Positions 17,466 to 25,615 of a stretch of 38,364 nt of DNA are shown here, one piece after another. This DNA comes from Gammaproteobacteria bacterium (GTDB lineage: Bacteria; Pseudomonadota; Gammaproteobacteria; GRL18). Within the stretch, counting starts at the first letter, position 1. Every line of letters begins with the position of its first letter. The notes under the pieces are model-generated. The model worked only from the letters and a program-made list of their open reading frames with translations, was not told the DNA's origin and made no database searches. Location: positions 1 through 38,364 of the forward strand of contig JADGAU010000011.1 of NCBI GenBank assembly GCA_015231865.1, read 5' to 3'. The position numbers were made by a program, and so were the translations under genes.

Positions 17466-18838
17466 TTGGAATGATTATGTTTTTTACCGCATTATTAATG
17501 TTGTTAATTGGGTTTCCTGTTGCCTTTACCTTCGGTGCTGTTGCGGTATTTTTTGGCCTGATAGCAGGAATAGTTGAAGTTTATACTTCCGGTGGATTTG
17601 ATCCGGGTTTCATTAGTGGTTTAATTGCTGGGGTTAATGAAGGTATTGATATGTTTGATTACATGCCTTACCGTATTTACGCTATTCAACAAAACACCAT
17701 TTTAATGGCAATTCCCATGTTTATTTTTATGGGTGTGGTTTTACAAAAAACAGGCTTAGCTGAAAAACTGCTTGAATCAATGGGCTTTTTATTTGGTGAG
17801 ATTCGTGGTGGAATTGCAATCTCAACTGTTTTAGTTGGCGCTTTACTTGCTGCGTCTACTGGAGTCGTTGGTGCTTCTGTTGTTGCTATGGGTGTAATCT
17901 CTTTGCCTGTTATGCTTAAATATAAATACAGTCCAACGTTGTCTACCGGTACGATTTGTGCCTCAGGTACTTTAGGACAAATTATTCCACCATCAATCGT
18001 TCTAATTATCCTTGGAGATGTATTTCAGGTCCCAGTTGGTGACTTATTTCAGTCTGCACTATGGCCAGGTTTGACTTTAGTTGCTGCCTATATTATTTAT
18101 ATTCTTATTATTTCATATCTTAAACATGATGTAGCACCAGCTATTCCAGCCAGCGATATTCAAACAGGCAAGGGCAAGCAAATTCTCAATGCCTTAATTG
18201 ATATTATTCCTTCTTTAGCGCTTATTATTCTGGTTTTAGGTTCCATTTTTGCGGGTGTTGCGACACCGACGGAATCCTCATCAGTTGGTTCAATTGGTGC
18301 AATTGTATTAGCAATTGTCTATCGAGCATTTTCTTTTAAACTGATTATAGAAGCGGCTAAAGAATCGGTAAAAATTACTTCAATGGTTTTTGCCATTTTG
18401 ATCGGTGCAACGGCTTTTTCGATGGTTTTTTCTTATACTGGAGGTGAAGAAATTGTTGCAGACTTTATGACTAGTTTACCCGGTGATAACAAAACTTCTT
18501 TTATTCTTTTTACGATGTTATCAATTTTATTATTGGGATTTTTTATAGATTTTGTTGAAATTTCTTATATTATCGTCCCCATACTTGTACCAATTTCTGA
18601 AACATTAGGCATTAGTCCGGTTTGGTTTGCTATTTTAATTGCGATGAATTTACAAACATCATTTTTGACGCCTCCTTTTGGATTTTCTCTATTTTATTTA
18701 AAAGGAGTTGCTCCACCTTCAATTTCGACAATGCAAATTTATCGAGGTGTTGTTCCATTTATTGTGATTCAGGTATTAGTTTTGGCAGTGCTTGTTTTTT
18801 ATCCGGAATGGTTTGGTATTTCTTCTGGTATTGAGTAA
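17462..18838 (+). CDS. dctM: TRAP transporter large membrane subunit
   Basis: The protein has 458 residues and about twelve membrane segments. It is the Na+-coupled channel subunit of the transporter. Typical stretches are 'IGFPVAFTFGAVAVFFG', 'LMAIPMFIFMGVVLQKTGLAEKLL', 'GALLAASTGVVGASVVAMG', 'ASGTLGQIIPPSIVLIILG' and 'TPTESSSVGSIGAIVLA'. Length agrees with the TakM-like branch, with the extra loop after 'AGIVEVYTSGG'. It is coupled to dctQ and followed by lutA after 25 bases. Confidence 0.94.
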   Translation: MIGMIMFFTALLMLLIGFPVAFTFGAVAVFFGLIAGIVEVYTSGGFDPGFISGLIAGVNEGIDMFDYMPYRIYAIQQNTILMAIPMFIFMGVVLQKTGLAEKLLESMGFLFGEIRGGIAISTVLVGALLAASTGVVGASVVAMGVISLPVMLKYKYSPTLSTGTICASGTLGQIIPPSIVLIILGDVFQVPVGDLFQSALWPGLTLVAAYIIYILIISYLKHDVAPAIPASDIQTGKGKQILNALIDIIPSLALIILVLGSIFAGVATPTESSSVGSIGAIVLAIVYRAFSFKLIIEAAKESVKITSMVFAILIGATAFSMVFSYTGGEEIVADFMTSLPGDNKTSFILFTMLSILLLGFFIDFVEISYIIVPILVPISETLGISPVWFAILIAMNLQTSFLTPPFGFSLFYLKGVAPPSISTMQIYRGVVPFIVIQVLVLAVLVFYPEWFGISSGIE

Positions 18839-18863
18839 TGGTATAGAGTAAAGGTATCAAGTC

Positions 18864-19610
18864 TTGCCTAAGGAAGTATATTTCTTTTCTACCTGCATCA
18901 TTGATCTTATTTATCCAGAGGCAGGTTTGTCTGCCATGCAACTACTGCGTCATGAAGGTGTCCGAGTTATTTTTCCTAAAAATCAGGGTTGTTGTGGCCA
19001 GCCGGCATTTAATTCCGGTTATCGTGAGCAAGCCTTGCCTGTTGCGCGTGCTTTAAGTAAATGTTTTCCTAAAGAGTTACCAATTATTGTTCCATCAGCT
19101 TCTTGTGCTGGCATGATCAAACACCACTGGCAAGAATTATTTGCGGGGCAAGAGGATGAACAATATGTTCTGGATATTGCTTCTCGAACCTATGAATTAA
19201 CGGAGTATTTAGTTAATGAGTTAAGGATCAAACTAACTGATCTTGGTGAACCGATAGAAATTGCCGTTCATTCTTCCTGTTCTGCTCAAAGAGAGATGAA
19301 GGTTGATCAACATATTAAGTCACTCATTTCGCAATTAGACAATGTTAATATTATTGAACATCAACGTAAAACAGAATGTTGTGGTTTTGGTGGTACCTTT
19401 ATGGTTAAGCAAGCCGATATATCAGGTGCTATGGTGAAAGATAAAACTGATTGTTTACGAGAAACTGGTGCTACAACGGTAATCAGTCAAGATTGTGGTT
19501 GTTTAATGAATATTGGTGGGGCATTTGAAAAACAAATGGCTAGTGGTGAGAAAAGTATGAATACTCAACATATTGCCGAGTTTTTATGGCAACGTTGTTA
19601 TAAAGAATAA
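18864..19610 (+). CDS. lutA: LutA/YkgE, CCG-domain subunit of the L-lactate oxidation complex
   Basis: The protein has 248 residues with two cysteine-rich CCG domains: C11, C43-C44-G (GCCGQPAF) and C81 in the first, and C139, C172-C173-G (ECCGFGG) and a later DCGC in the second. These domains hold an Fe-S or heterodisulfide-reductase-like cluster. The start is TTG at 18864, with AAAGG nine bases upstream; no better codon lies before MPKEVYFFSTC. LutA, LutB and LutC together oxidise L-lactate to pyruvate without a flavin dehydrogenase. It is the fourth gene of the dctPQM-lutABC cluster, with 20 bases to lutB. Confidence 0.93.
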   Translation: MPKEVYFFSTCIIDLIYPEAGLSAMQLLRHEGVRVIFPKNQGCCGQPAFNSGYREQALPVARALSKCFPKELPIIVPSASCAGMIKHHWQELFAGQEDEQYVLDIASRTYELTEYLVNELRIKLTDLGEPIEIAVHSSCSAQREMKVDQHIKSLISQLDNVNIIEHQRKTECCGFGGTFMVKQADISGAMVKDKTDCLRETGATTVISQDCGCLMNIGGAFEKQMASGEKSMNTQHIAEFLWQRCYKE

Positions 19611-19630
19611 GTTACTCAGATTAAACTGCG

Positions 19631-21052
19631 ATGAACCAAACTGAAGCATTTTACCAACGTATAGAGAAAGCACTACAAAACGATCAAGTGCGTCAGAATA
19701 TTCGTTCGGCAATGAATGGCTTGATGCAAAAGCGTGCTGAACAATTCAATGATCCCGAAGAATTATCTGAGCTTCGTGAAAAAGCTCGTTCCATTCGTCA
19801 TTATTCTTTGGCTAAACAAGCCGAACTTTTAGAAAAACTTGAACAAAAGTTAATTGAAAATGGTATTCAAGTTCATTGGGCCGAAACAGCACAGCAAGCG
19901 AATAACATTATCAGCACAATATTAAAAGATGCTGGAGCTAAAACCATAGTAAAAGGTAAGTCTATGGTTTCAGAAGAAATTGGCTTGAACGATTATCTTG
20001 AACAGCAACAAATTGAAGTTTTAGAATCAGATCTTGGTGAGTTTATTATTCAACTGGCCAAAGAACCACCATCACACATTGTTGCTCCTGCAATACATAA
20101 AAATCGTCAGCAAATAGCCAAGTTATTTCATCATTTCTTTCCGGAGCTTTCCTATAGTGAAGATGTAAACGAATTAACCTTAATGGCACGTAAAATATTG
20201 CGTGAAAAATTTGAAAAAGCTGATGCAGGAGTATCAGGTGTTAATTTCGCAGTTGCTGAAACGGGTACTTTATGTCTGGTTGAAAATGAAGGAAATGGGC
20301 GTTTATCTACGACATCTCCAGATTTACATATAGCCATTACTGGTATAGAAAAAGTTGTTGAGAAGCTTTCCGATATCCCTGGTTTATTAAATATGTTAAC
20401 AAAATCAGCAACCGGACAAACAATTACTACCTATTTTAATATGATAAGTCGTCCAAGACAGCCAGATGAGAAGGATGGGCCACGAGCTGTTCATCTGGTT
20501 TTACTGGATAATGGCCGCTCCAGAATTCGATTTGATAATGATTTACTGGAAACACTACGCTGTATTCGTTGTGGTAGTTGTATGAATCATTGTCCGGTTT
20601 ATGTTCATGTTGGTGGACATGCTTATGGAACAACTTACCCCGGCCCAATCGGTACGGTGTTAGAGCCTCAATTGGCTGGTATTAATAATATTGGTGCATT
20701 AACTTCAGCCTGTAGCTTGTGTGGTGCCTGTGCAGAAGTCTGTCCGGTTAAAATTCCATTACCTAAATTGATTAATCAGTTACGAGCAGAAGCCGTCAAT
20801 GAACACTTTAGTGATAAACCCGTTCTCGGCAAAGGTAGTCTAAGAAAAACACCTGAAGTGATTGCCTGGAGTATTTGGCAGAAAATTTATTCAAATCCTT
20901 TTTTATATAAAACATTCAGTTGGTTTGCTACCAGTTTAAACTTTTTAACGCCATCAAAATTAGGCAAGTGGTCTAAATACAGGACAGTGCCCAAACCAGC
21001 GAAAAAATCCTTAAATCAACTTGCACAAGAAAATGGTTTTGATTATGAGTAA
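19631..21052 (+). CDS. lutB: LutB/YkgF, iron-sulfur subunit of the L-lactate oxidation complex
   Basis: The protein has 473 residues. An N-terminal LUD domain (about 70-295, with 'GVNFAVAETGTLCLVENEGN' as its signature) is followed by two 4Fe-4S binding motifs, CIRCGSCMNHC with C311, C314, C317 and C321, and CSLCGACAEVC with C361, C364, C367 and C371, and a C-terminal extension typical of LutB. It should carry electrons from lactate into the respiratory chain with LutA and LutC. The last codons overlap the start of lutC by eight bases. Confidence 0.95.
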   Translation: MNQTEAFYQRIEKALQNDQVRQNIRSAMNGLMQKRAEQFNDPEELSELREKARSIRHYSLAKQAELLEKLEQKLIENGIQVHWAETAQQANNIISTILKDAGAKTIVKGKSMVSEEIGLNDYLEQQQIEVLESDLGEFIIQLAKEPPSHIVAPAIHKNRQQIAKLFHHFFPELSYSEDVNELTLMARKILREKFEKADAGVSGVNFAVAETGTLCLVENEGNGRLSTTSPDLHIAITGIEKVVEKLSDIPGLLNMLTKSATGQTITTYFNMISRPRQPDEKDGPRAVHLVLLDNGRSRIRFDNDLLETLRCIRCGSCMNHCPVYVHVGGHAYGTTYPGPIGTVLEPQLAGINNIGALTSACSLCGACAEVCPVKIPLPKLINQLRAEAVNEHFSDKPVLGKGSLRKTPEVIAWSIWQKIYSNPFLYKTFSWFATSLNFLTPSKLGKWSKYRTVPKPAKKSLNQLAQENGFDYE

Positions 21053-21686
21053 TAGAGACAATATTCTTAACCGTCTGAAGCAAAATACCTTGTCAGAACC
21101 GGTAAAGATTGAAAGCAATGTTTCTTCATTTGTATGGTCAAAAGATGAAAAAATTACTCAATTGACAAAGTGTATAACAGCAGTTCATGGCGAAGTTCAT
21201 CATTTAACCAATATCCACTGGATAGACTGGTTAAATCAGGAATTACCTAAACGTGGGTTAAAGCAGGTATTGATAGGGCGTAATAAAGTTACTGATGAAT
21301 ATACCTACAAGGCAGATAAATCCGTCACTATTCATCATTATGATAAGCCCATTGATAGCTGGAAAGATAAATTATTTAATCAGATAGATGTTGGCTTAAC
21401 GACAACCGTAGGCGCAATTGCTAAAACGGGTAGTTTGATCCTTTGGCCTGATGCTGCAGAGCCTAGATTATTGTCATTAGTTCCTCCTGTTCATATCGCA
21501 TTGCTTGATGCCAATACCATTTTCGATACTTTTGAACAAGCCATTGAAGAATTAGAATGGGCTAAAAACACGCCAAGCAATGCGCTTTTGATATCGGGGC
21601 CATCAAAAACGGCTGATATTGAACAGACTTTGGCTTATGGTATACATGGACCAAAAGAGTTGATTGTTTTGATTATTGATAAGTAA
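21045..21686 (+). CDS. lutC: LutC/YkgG, LUD-domain subunit of the L-lactate oxidation complex
   Basis: The protein has 213 residues from the ATG at 21045, which starts MSNRDNILNRLKQN as in other LutC proteins; an in-frame TTG at 21021 would lie deeper in lutB and is less likely. The LUD core is visible in 'IDVGLTTTVGAIAKTGSLIL' and 'EPRLLSLVPPVHIALL'. It overlaps lutB by eight bases, so it is translationally coupled. The cluster ends here; no lutR/lldR-type regulator gene or separate lactate dehydrogenase is present next to it. Confidence 0.93.
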   Translation: MSNRDNILNRLKQNTLSEPVKIESNVSSFVWSKDEKITQLTKCITAVHGEVHHLTNIHWIDWLNQELPKRGLKQVLIGRNKVTDEYTYKADKSVTIHHYDKPIDSWKDKLFNQIDVGLTTTVGAIAKTGSLILWPDAAEPRLLSLVPPVHIALLDANTIFDTFEQAIEELEWAKNTPSNALLISGPSKTADIEQTLAYGIHGPKELIVLIIDK

Positions 21687-21721
21687 AACTCTCGTTAAAA
21701 AAATGGGCTATATGCAATGAT

Positions 21722-21807
21722 TAGTCCTCCTCTTTAGAAAAGAGGGGCTAGGGGAGATTTGAAAATTAAAGCAGTGCCTGTTCAATTCCCCTTTGCTAAA
21801 GGGAGAG
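21722..21807. repeat. Palindromic C/G-tract element with two hairpins between convergent lutC and a TSUP gene
   Basis: One hairpin is CCTCTTT-AGA-AAAGAGG (about 21728-21744). The second is CCCTTT-GCT-AAAGGG (about 21791-21805). The piece CTAGGGGAGATTTGAAAATT lies between them. These blocks of C and G stand out against the AT-rich surroundings and look like the dispersed palindromic repeats seen in many proteobacterial spacers. Lying between converging genes, the hairpins could also act as a bidirectional terminator. The second hairpin overlaps the last codons of the minus-strand permease gene. Confidence 0.55.
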
Positions 21808-22581
21808 GCTGTCACCATACAAATCAACAAAGAAATACAAAGTAATGCCACAACTTAAAACAATCACAAACATTCTTATCATTTTTTGTGGTAGCATTTT
21901 TGAATAATGAGACGCGATATATCCACCGAACATGGACCCAATTAACATCACAGTGCCTTCATACCATGCTAATAAGTCATTAAATATAAAAATAATAACT
22001 GCAACCAATGAAACAATTGAAGAGATTAATAGCTTTAAACCATTCATGGCATTAATATCTTTATAGCCACTTAGAGCAAAGTAGCTTAATGCAATAAACC
22101 CCAAACCAGCATTAAAAAATCCGCCATAGGTAGCAACCGCTAATAACATTATTATCAAAAGAGCTTGCCCTAATAAAGAAACATGTCTGTGTTTGGGCAT
22201 TGTTTTTTTAATAAATTCATTAATTTGTGAGCCGAAAATAAATAATATCGTTGCAAAAAGTAGCAGCCAGGGAATGGCATAATGAAATTGTGCTTCAGAA
22301 ATTTGTAATAATAACCAGGCACCAAGAATTGCACCAAGAAAGCTAACGAGTATTAATTTAGTTAATTCGTTTTTATATTTGCTAATTTCTTTGCGAAAAG
22401 CAAAAGTACCACTGATATAACCCGCACATGAAGCCAGGGTATTTGTGGCATTAGCACTGATTGGGTTGACGCCAATTAGCAATAAAGCAGGAAAGGTAAT
22501 AAAACTACCACCACCCGCAATAGCATTGATTACGCCACCAAGTATGCCTGCAGAAAAAAGAATGATAATTTCAAAAATCAT
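21796..22581 (-). CDS. TSUP (TauE/SafE) family membrane permease
   Basis: The protein has 261 residues and about eight membrane segments. The first repeat has the family signature GGGSFITFPALLLIGVNP followed by ANATNTLA, and the second has 'NAGLGFIALSYFALSGYKDINAMNGLK'. Members export sulfite, sulfoacetate or other organosulfur anions, or are of unknown substrate; the substrate cannot be read here. It converges on the lactate cluster, so any role in that pathway is unproven. The last codons run into a hairpin repeat. Confidence 0.88.
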   Translation of the reverse strand: MIFEIIILFSAGILGGVINAIAGGGSFITFPALLLIGVNPISANATNTLASCAGYISGTFAFRKEISKYKNELTKLILVSFLGAILGAWLLLQISEAQFHYAIPWLLLFATILFIFGSQINEFIKKTMPKHRHVSLLGQALLIIMLLAVATYGGFFNAGLGFIALSYFALSGYKDINAMNGLKLLISSIVSLVAVIIFIFNDLLAWYEGTVMLIGSMFGGYIASHYSKMLPQKMIRMFVIVLSCGITLYFFVDLYGDSLSL

Positions 22582-22707
22582 ACAAACTATTTAAACTCGG
22601 GATAAAGTAATAGTAAATTATGTGTAAACAGACAGTGCATTTTAGCTATAATTATTTATATTTTGTTGAATAAGTTCTTTTATTTTTTTCTCAAGTTACC
22701 TGGCTCT

Positions 22708-22738
22708 ATACCTGTGATATTTTAAAGATTACTGGTAT
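22708..22738. repeat. 31-bp mini-palindrome related to the 3.7-kb MITE-like element
   Basis: The left end, ATACCTGTGATATTT, matches the outer end of the right arm at 3795 (ATACCCGTGATATTT read inward). The right end, read inward as ATACCAGTAATCTTT, matches the left arm at 3671 (ATACCCATAATCTTT). The copy is therefore the two termini joined without the interior. It sits in the spacer between a TSUP permease gene and a UPF0045 gene. Confidence 0.6.
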
Positions 22739-22807
22739 ATTATCTTTATTCTTTGGACAAGACCTAATATCCAGGTAACGAATTTATTAGAATCAATTAC
22801 CGTATTA

Positions 22808-22999
22808 GTGATAATATTAGCATTATCTTCTAGTTCTTCAATTGTTTGCTATACCCTGTTGGTGCAGACAAGTCTTCGTTATCAAATGTTGCATTATGTC
22901 TTACTTGAATATCAGCTCATATTTTTAGGAATTGGTATTGGGCTTAAATGGACAACTGCCGATAAAAAATCTATCTGGTTAGAGATAAGGTATAATTAA
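22808..22999 (+). CDS. Possible small membrane protein or ORF remnant, unrecognised
   Basis: The 63-residue frame begins at a GTG with no convincing ribosome site. The frame is open further upstream to 22718, where it emerges from the 31-bp repeat. It has one or two hydrophobic segments (VIILALSSSSSIVCYTLL and YQLIFLGIGIGLKW) and a polar tail. I recognise no family. Its tail ends 39 bases before the UPF0045 gene. It could be a real short protein with an unusual start, or the end of a gene whose beginning was lost when the repeat arrived. Confidence 0.3.
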   Translation: MIILALSSSSSIVCYTLLVQTSLRYQMLHYVLLEYQLIFLGIGIGLKWTTADKKSIWLEIRYN

Positions 23000-23038
23000 T
23001 TCTATTTATCATGCTAAACTAGCTTATAGGAAAGTATT

Positions 23039-23317
23039 ATGCAAGCAACAGCAGAACTACAAGTCATTCCCATTGGCTCTGGTGTTTCAGTAAGAAGTGA
23101 AGTAAAACAAGTAGTTAATATGTTATCTGAATTTAATTTAACATTAGAAACACATGCTTCGGGAACAAATATTGAAGGTGAATTAGATATAATCTTAGCA
23201 GCAACAACTAAAGTTCATGAATTTCTTCATCAGTCAGGCGTTGTCAGAATAGTCAGTTACTTAAAACTTGAAACACGTACTGATAAAATTCCAACTTTAT
23301 CCGGCAAACGGCTTTAA
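23039..23317 (+). CDS. UPF0045/MTH1187-family thiamine-binding-type protein
   Basis: The protein has 92 residues, a ferredoxin-like beta-alpha-beta fold: 'TAELQVIPIGSGVSVRSEVKQVV', 'LETHASGTNIEGELDIILAATTKVHEFLH' and 'RIVSYLKLETRTDK' follow the conserved family pattern. Structures of relatives (MTH1187, YkoF-like) bind thiamine or related heterocycles, but the cellular role is unsettled. AGGAAA lies about eight bases before the ATG. A cold-shock-like gene follows after 41 bases; whether they share a transcript is uncertain. Confidence 0.88.
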   Translation: MQATAELQVIPIGSGVSVRSEVKQVVNMLSEFNLTLETHASGTNIEGELDIILAATTKVHEFLHQSGVVRIVSYLKLETRTDKIPTLSGKRL

Positions 23318-23358
23318 CATCTACAAAATTCCGGATAAGTAAAAATAGAGGTAAACAA

Positions 23359-23616
23359 TTGCAAACACAAGTAAAAAAGTGGTTTAAAGATAAAGAGTAT
23401 GGTTTTCTTGAAAATGGTTCAGGTCCAGATATTATGGTAAGAAAATCTGAATTGATTAAATGTTCTTATTTAAAAGTTCGCTCAATGGTTGAGTTTGAAT
23501 GTCATATTGATAAACAAGGCTTAATTGCTAAAAAAGTTAAGCTGATGCCTAAAAAGAGAAATGAACAAAATCATCAGCCAGGTTCTAAAAACTATCCTTT
23601 TGGTGTCATGACGTAG
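23359..23616 (+). CDS. Small cold-shock-domain-like nucleic-acid-binding protein
   Basis: The protein has 85 residues starting at TTG (23359), with GAGG about seven bases upstream; no ATG fits. Residues 3-60 follow the cold-shock fold: 'VKKWFKDKEYGFLENGSGPDIMV' carries an RNP1-like K-x-Y-G-F motif in strands 1-2, and 'MVEFECHIDKQGLIAKKVKL' the last strands. It has no second RNP2-type VFVH, which is replaced by IMVRKSEL, so it is divergent. The basic, Gln/Asn-rich tail (residues 64-85) may be disordered. Probable RNA or single-stranded DNA binder. Confidence 0.75.
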   Translation: MQTQVKKWFKDKEYGFLENGSGPDIMVRKSELIKCSYLKVRSMVEFECHIDKQGLIAKKVKLMPKKRNEQNHQPGSKNYPFGVMT

Positions 23617-23696
23617 TCGAGTATCCATAGAATAAATTTTTGGTAAATTGACTCAAGCTTAGATTCGCAAAATATTTACAATTAATGAATTAGTAT

Positions 23697-23765
23697 ATTA
23701 AGCGGAAAGTAATTGATATGGATGCCTTTTTTGCATCTGTTGAATAATGAGATAGTCCTGAGTTA
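23697..23765 (+). pseudogene. dinB: Decayed 5' remnant of dinB (DNA polymerase IV)
   Basis: Between two genes the frame from 23697 reads IKRKVIDMDAFFASVE, then two stop codons at 23745-23750, then DSPELTE. Intact DinB proteins begin with a pattern like RKIIHVDMDAFFASVEQRDNPEL. The match therefore spans the catalytic Asp segment (DMDAFFASVE, ten of ten residues to consensus). It shows a missing codon before DMD and stops where QR stands in the family, then similarity ends at PEL. No other dinB sequence is nearby. This is a fossil fragment, not an active gene. It provides the spacer before the metallopeptidase gene. Confidence 0.75.
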
Positions 23766-23787
23766 ACGGAGATAAAAAGAAGACTCG

Positions 23788-24468
23788 ATGGCAGCAATTT
23801 TATTAATTATTTTTGTTTTAATCATGTTTGTACCTCAGTGGTGGGTTTCTTACACCATGAAACATTATGGAAAAACAATTAATGATTTGCCGGGAACGGG
23901 AGGAGAGCTTGCTGAGCATTTAATTGAAAAATATCAATTATCAGTCAAGGTGGAACAGACTCAATTAGGCGATCATTACGACCCTGGTACAAAGACAGTG
24001 AGACTAAGCCCACTTATTTATAATGGAAAATCATTAACTGCTGTGGCTATTGCGGCACATGAAGTAGGGCATGCAGTACAAGACTTTAGAAAAGAAGAAC
24101 TTATTCAAACACGTGGAAAAATGGTAGAGGCCTCTCAACGCATTGAGAAAATGGGGGCCGGAATCATCTTTTTATCACCATTCATTACGGCAATAACGCA
24201 TTCTCCTCATCTTGGAATTTTAGTTGCTATTATTGGACTATTGAGTATTGCTTCAAATGTAATGGTACATTTTATTAGCTTGCCGCTTGAGTTTGATGCC
24301 AGTTTTAATAAGGCTTTGCCATTGCTTGAAGCGGGCAATTATGTCACTAAAATCGATTTAAAATATGTGCGTAAAATTCTATTGGCTGCAGCATTAACCT
24401 ATGTAGCTGCTGCACTTGCAAGTTTGTTTAATGTTGGACGTTGGATTATGCTACTTTTAAGGCGTTAA
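23788..24468 (+). CDS. Membrane zinc metallopeptidase, YugP family
   Basis: The protein has 226 residues. The metal site HEVGH (H91, E92, H95) follows 'AVAIAA' and precedes 'AVQDFRKEE' as in YugP (COG2738). Membrane segments lie at about 3-22, two at about 122-165 and one at about 200-222; 'VRKILLAAALTYVAAALASL' is the characteristic end. Third metal ligand likely comes from an acidic residue in the 'LPLEFDASF' region. The active site probably faces the cytoplasm. AGAAGA precedes the ATG. The spacer upstream contains a dinB fossil. Confidence 0.9.
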   Translation: MAAILLIIFVLIMFVPQWWVSYTMKHYGKTINDLPGTGGELAEHLIEKYQLSVKVEQTQLGDHYDPGTKTVRLSPLIYNGKSLTAVAIAAHEVGHAVQDFRKEELIQTRGKMVEASQRIEKMGAGIIFLSPFITAITHSPHLGILVAIIGLLSIASNVMVHFISLPLEFDASFNKALPLLEAGNYVTKIDLKYVRKILLAAALTYVAAALASLFNVGRWIMLLLRR

Positions 24469-24513
24469 CGATTAACAATAATTACCATAATTTTTGATTA
24501 ATCGAAAACTAAA

Positions 24514-24882
24514 ATGAAACTATTACTTTATGTCGTACTATTCTTTTTTTCATTGAATTTATATGGAGATGAGATGTTAAAACCTTGTCCTGATTCACCT
24601 AATTGTTATAAAACCTCTATTTCATATAACAAAAAAATTATGCAGGCAAAGAATGCTGTCTCTGAAATGGGTGGTAAAATCGTTGATTCTAATAATGATT
24701 ATATTCACGCACTATTCACTTCAATGTTCTTTAAGTTTGTAGATGATTTTGAATTAAAACTAACAGAAAATCATTTGCATATCCGTTCTTCTTCACGTGC
24801 AGGGTACTATGACTTTGGTGCTAATAAACGACGAATAAATCAGTTTATTGGCCTGGTGGATAATAAAATATCACGGGTATAG
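24514..24882 (+). CDS. DUF1499 family protein with N-terminal export signal
   Basis: The protein has 122 residues with a hydrophobic N-terminus (residues 3-16) and then LKPCPDSPNCYKTS, the DUF1499 signature. Later conserved blocks are 'IHALFTSMFFKFVDDFELKL' and 'LHIRSSSRAGYYDFGANKRRIN'. The function is unknown. The last residues, NKISRV and the stop TAG, are read from the repeat copy at 24866-24885, so the C-terminus was probably altered by repeat insertion or was targeted by it. The gene lies 45 bases after the metallopeptidase gene and 35 before the esterase gene. Confidence 0.88.
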   Translation: MKLLLYVVLFFFSLNLYGDEMLKPCPDSPNCYKTSISYNKKIMQAKNAVSEMGGKIVDSNNDYIHALFTSMFFKFVDDFELKLTENHLHIRSSSRAGYYDFGANKRRINQFIGLVDNKISRV

Positions 24883-24885
24883 TAT
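24866..24885. repeat. Solo end of the MITE-like element, supplying a stop codon
   Basis: AAATATCACGGGTATAGTAT is identical over 20 bases to 3781-3800, the right end of the 125-bp palindrome. It overlaps the last five codons and stop codon of the DUF1499 gene. No matching left end was recognised beside it. Confidence 0.6.
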
Positions 24886-24917
24886 CTGTATTTAAATAAT
24901 TACTAAGTGGAAGTTTA

Positions 24918-25538
24918 ATGAAAAAAGCAATTTTAAATTATTTATTTGTCTGTTTATTTTTCTTAATTAGCGCTTGTAGTGAAAAGGAAAAACCTTTATC
25001 ACCATTACCAGAAGATGCAGTTATATTAGCTTTTGGTAATAGTTTGACTTATGGCACAGGGACAAGTCGAGAGTTTAGTTATCCTTCAATTTTAGAAAAC
25101 CTGACAGGTTTTAAAGTTATCAATGCGGGAGTTCCTGGAGAAATAAGTGCCAAAGGCTTACAAAGGCTGCCCAACGTTTTGGATCAATACCAACCTCAAT
25201 TACTTATTTTAATTCATGGTGGTAATGATATCCTAAGAAAAATTCCCAACCAGCAAACGGAGTATAATTTAACTCAGATGATAACTCTTGCTAGAAAGCA
25301 TGGTATAGAAGTGGTGATGTTAGGTGTTCCCAGTTTTAATATTTTATCCCTAAAAAGTGCTAAATTTTATGAAAAAGTAGCCACTGAAAATAGAGTGCCA
25401 ATCAATTTGAAAATTTTACCTGAGATTATTAGCGACAATAAACTTAAGTCAGATAGTATTCATCCAAATAAACAGGGGTATCAAATTATGGCTGAAGCAA
25501 TACAGCAATTGCTTAAAGATGCTGGTGCGATTAATTAA
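24918..25538 (+). CDS. SGNH/GDSL-type esterase lipoprotein (TesA-like arylesterase)
   Basis: The protein has 206 residues. The lipoprotein signal has lipobox LISAC (Cys20). Block I is FGNSLTYGTG with nucleophile Ser42 (the usual GDSL is GNSL here); Gly73 (INAGVPGE) and Asn103 (HGGNDILRK) form the oxyanion hole; Asp179 and His182 (DSIHP) complete the triad. The family hydrolyses thioesters, lysophospholipids or aryl esters. Membrane anchoring is inferred from the lipobox. It follows DUF1499 after 35 bases, possibly in one operon. Confidence 0.9.
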   Translation: MKKAILNYLFVCLFFLISACSEKEKPLSPLPEDAVILAFGNSLTYGTGTSREFSYPSILENLTGFKVINAGVPGEISAKGLQRLPNVLDQYQPQLLILIHGGNDILRKIPNQQTEYNLTQMITLARKHGIEVVMLGVPSFNILSLKSAKFYEKVATENRVPINLKILPEIISDNKLKSDSIHPNKQGYQIMAEAIQQLLKDAGAIN

Positions 25539-25615
25539 TTTAATGACAAATTATAATGCTATTCACACTAGTAAATATGGTACAACCACGGGCGATCCTG
25601 GGCACCTCTAAATAA

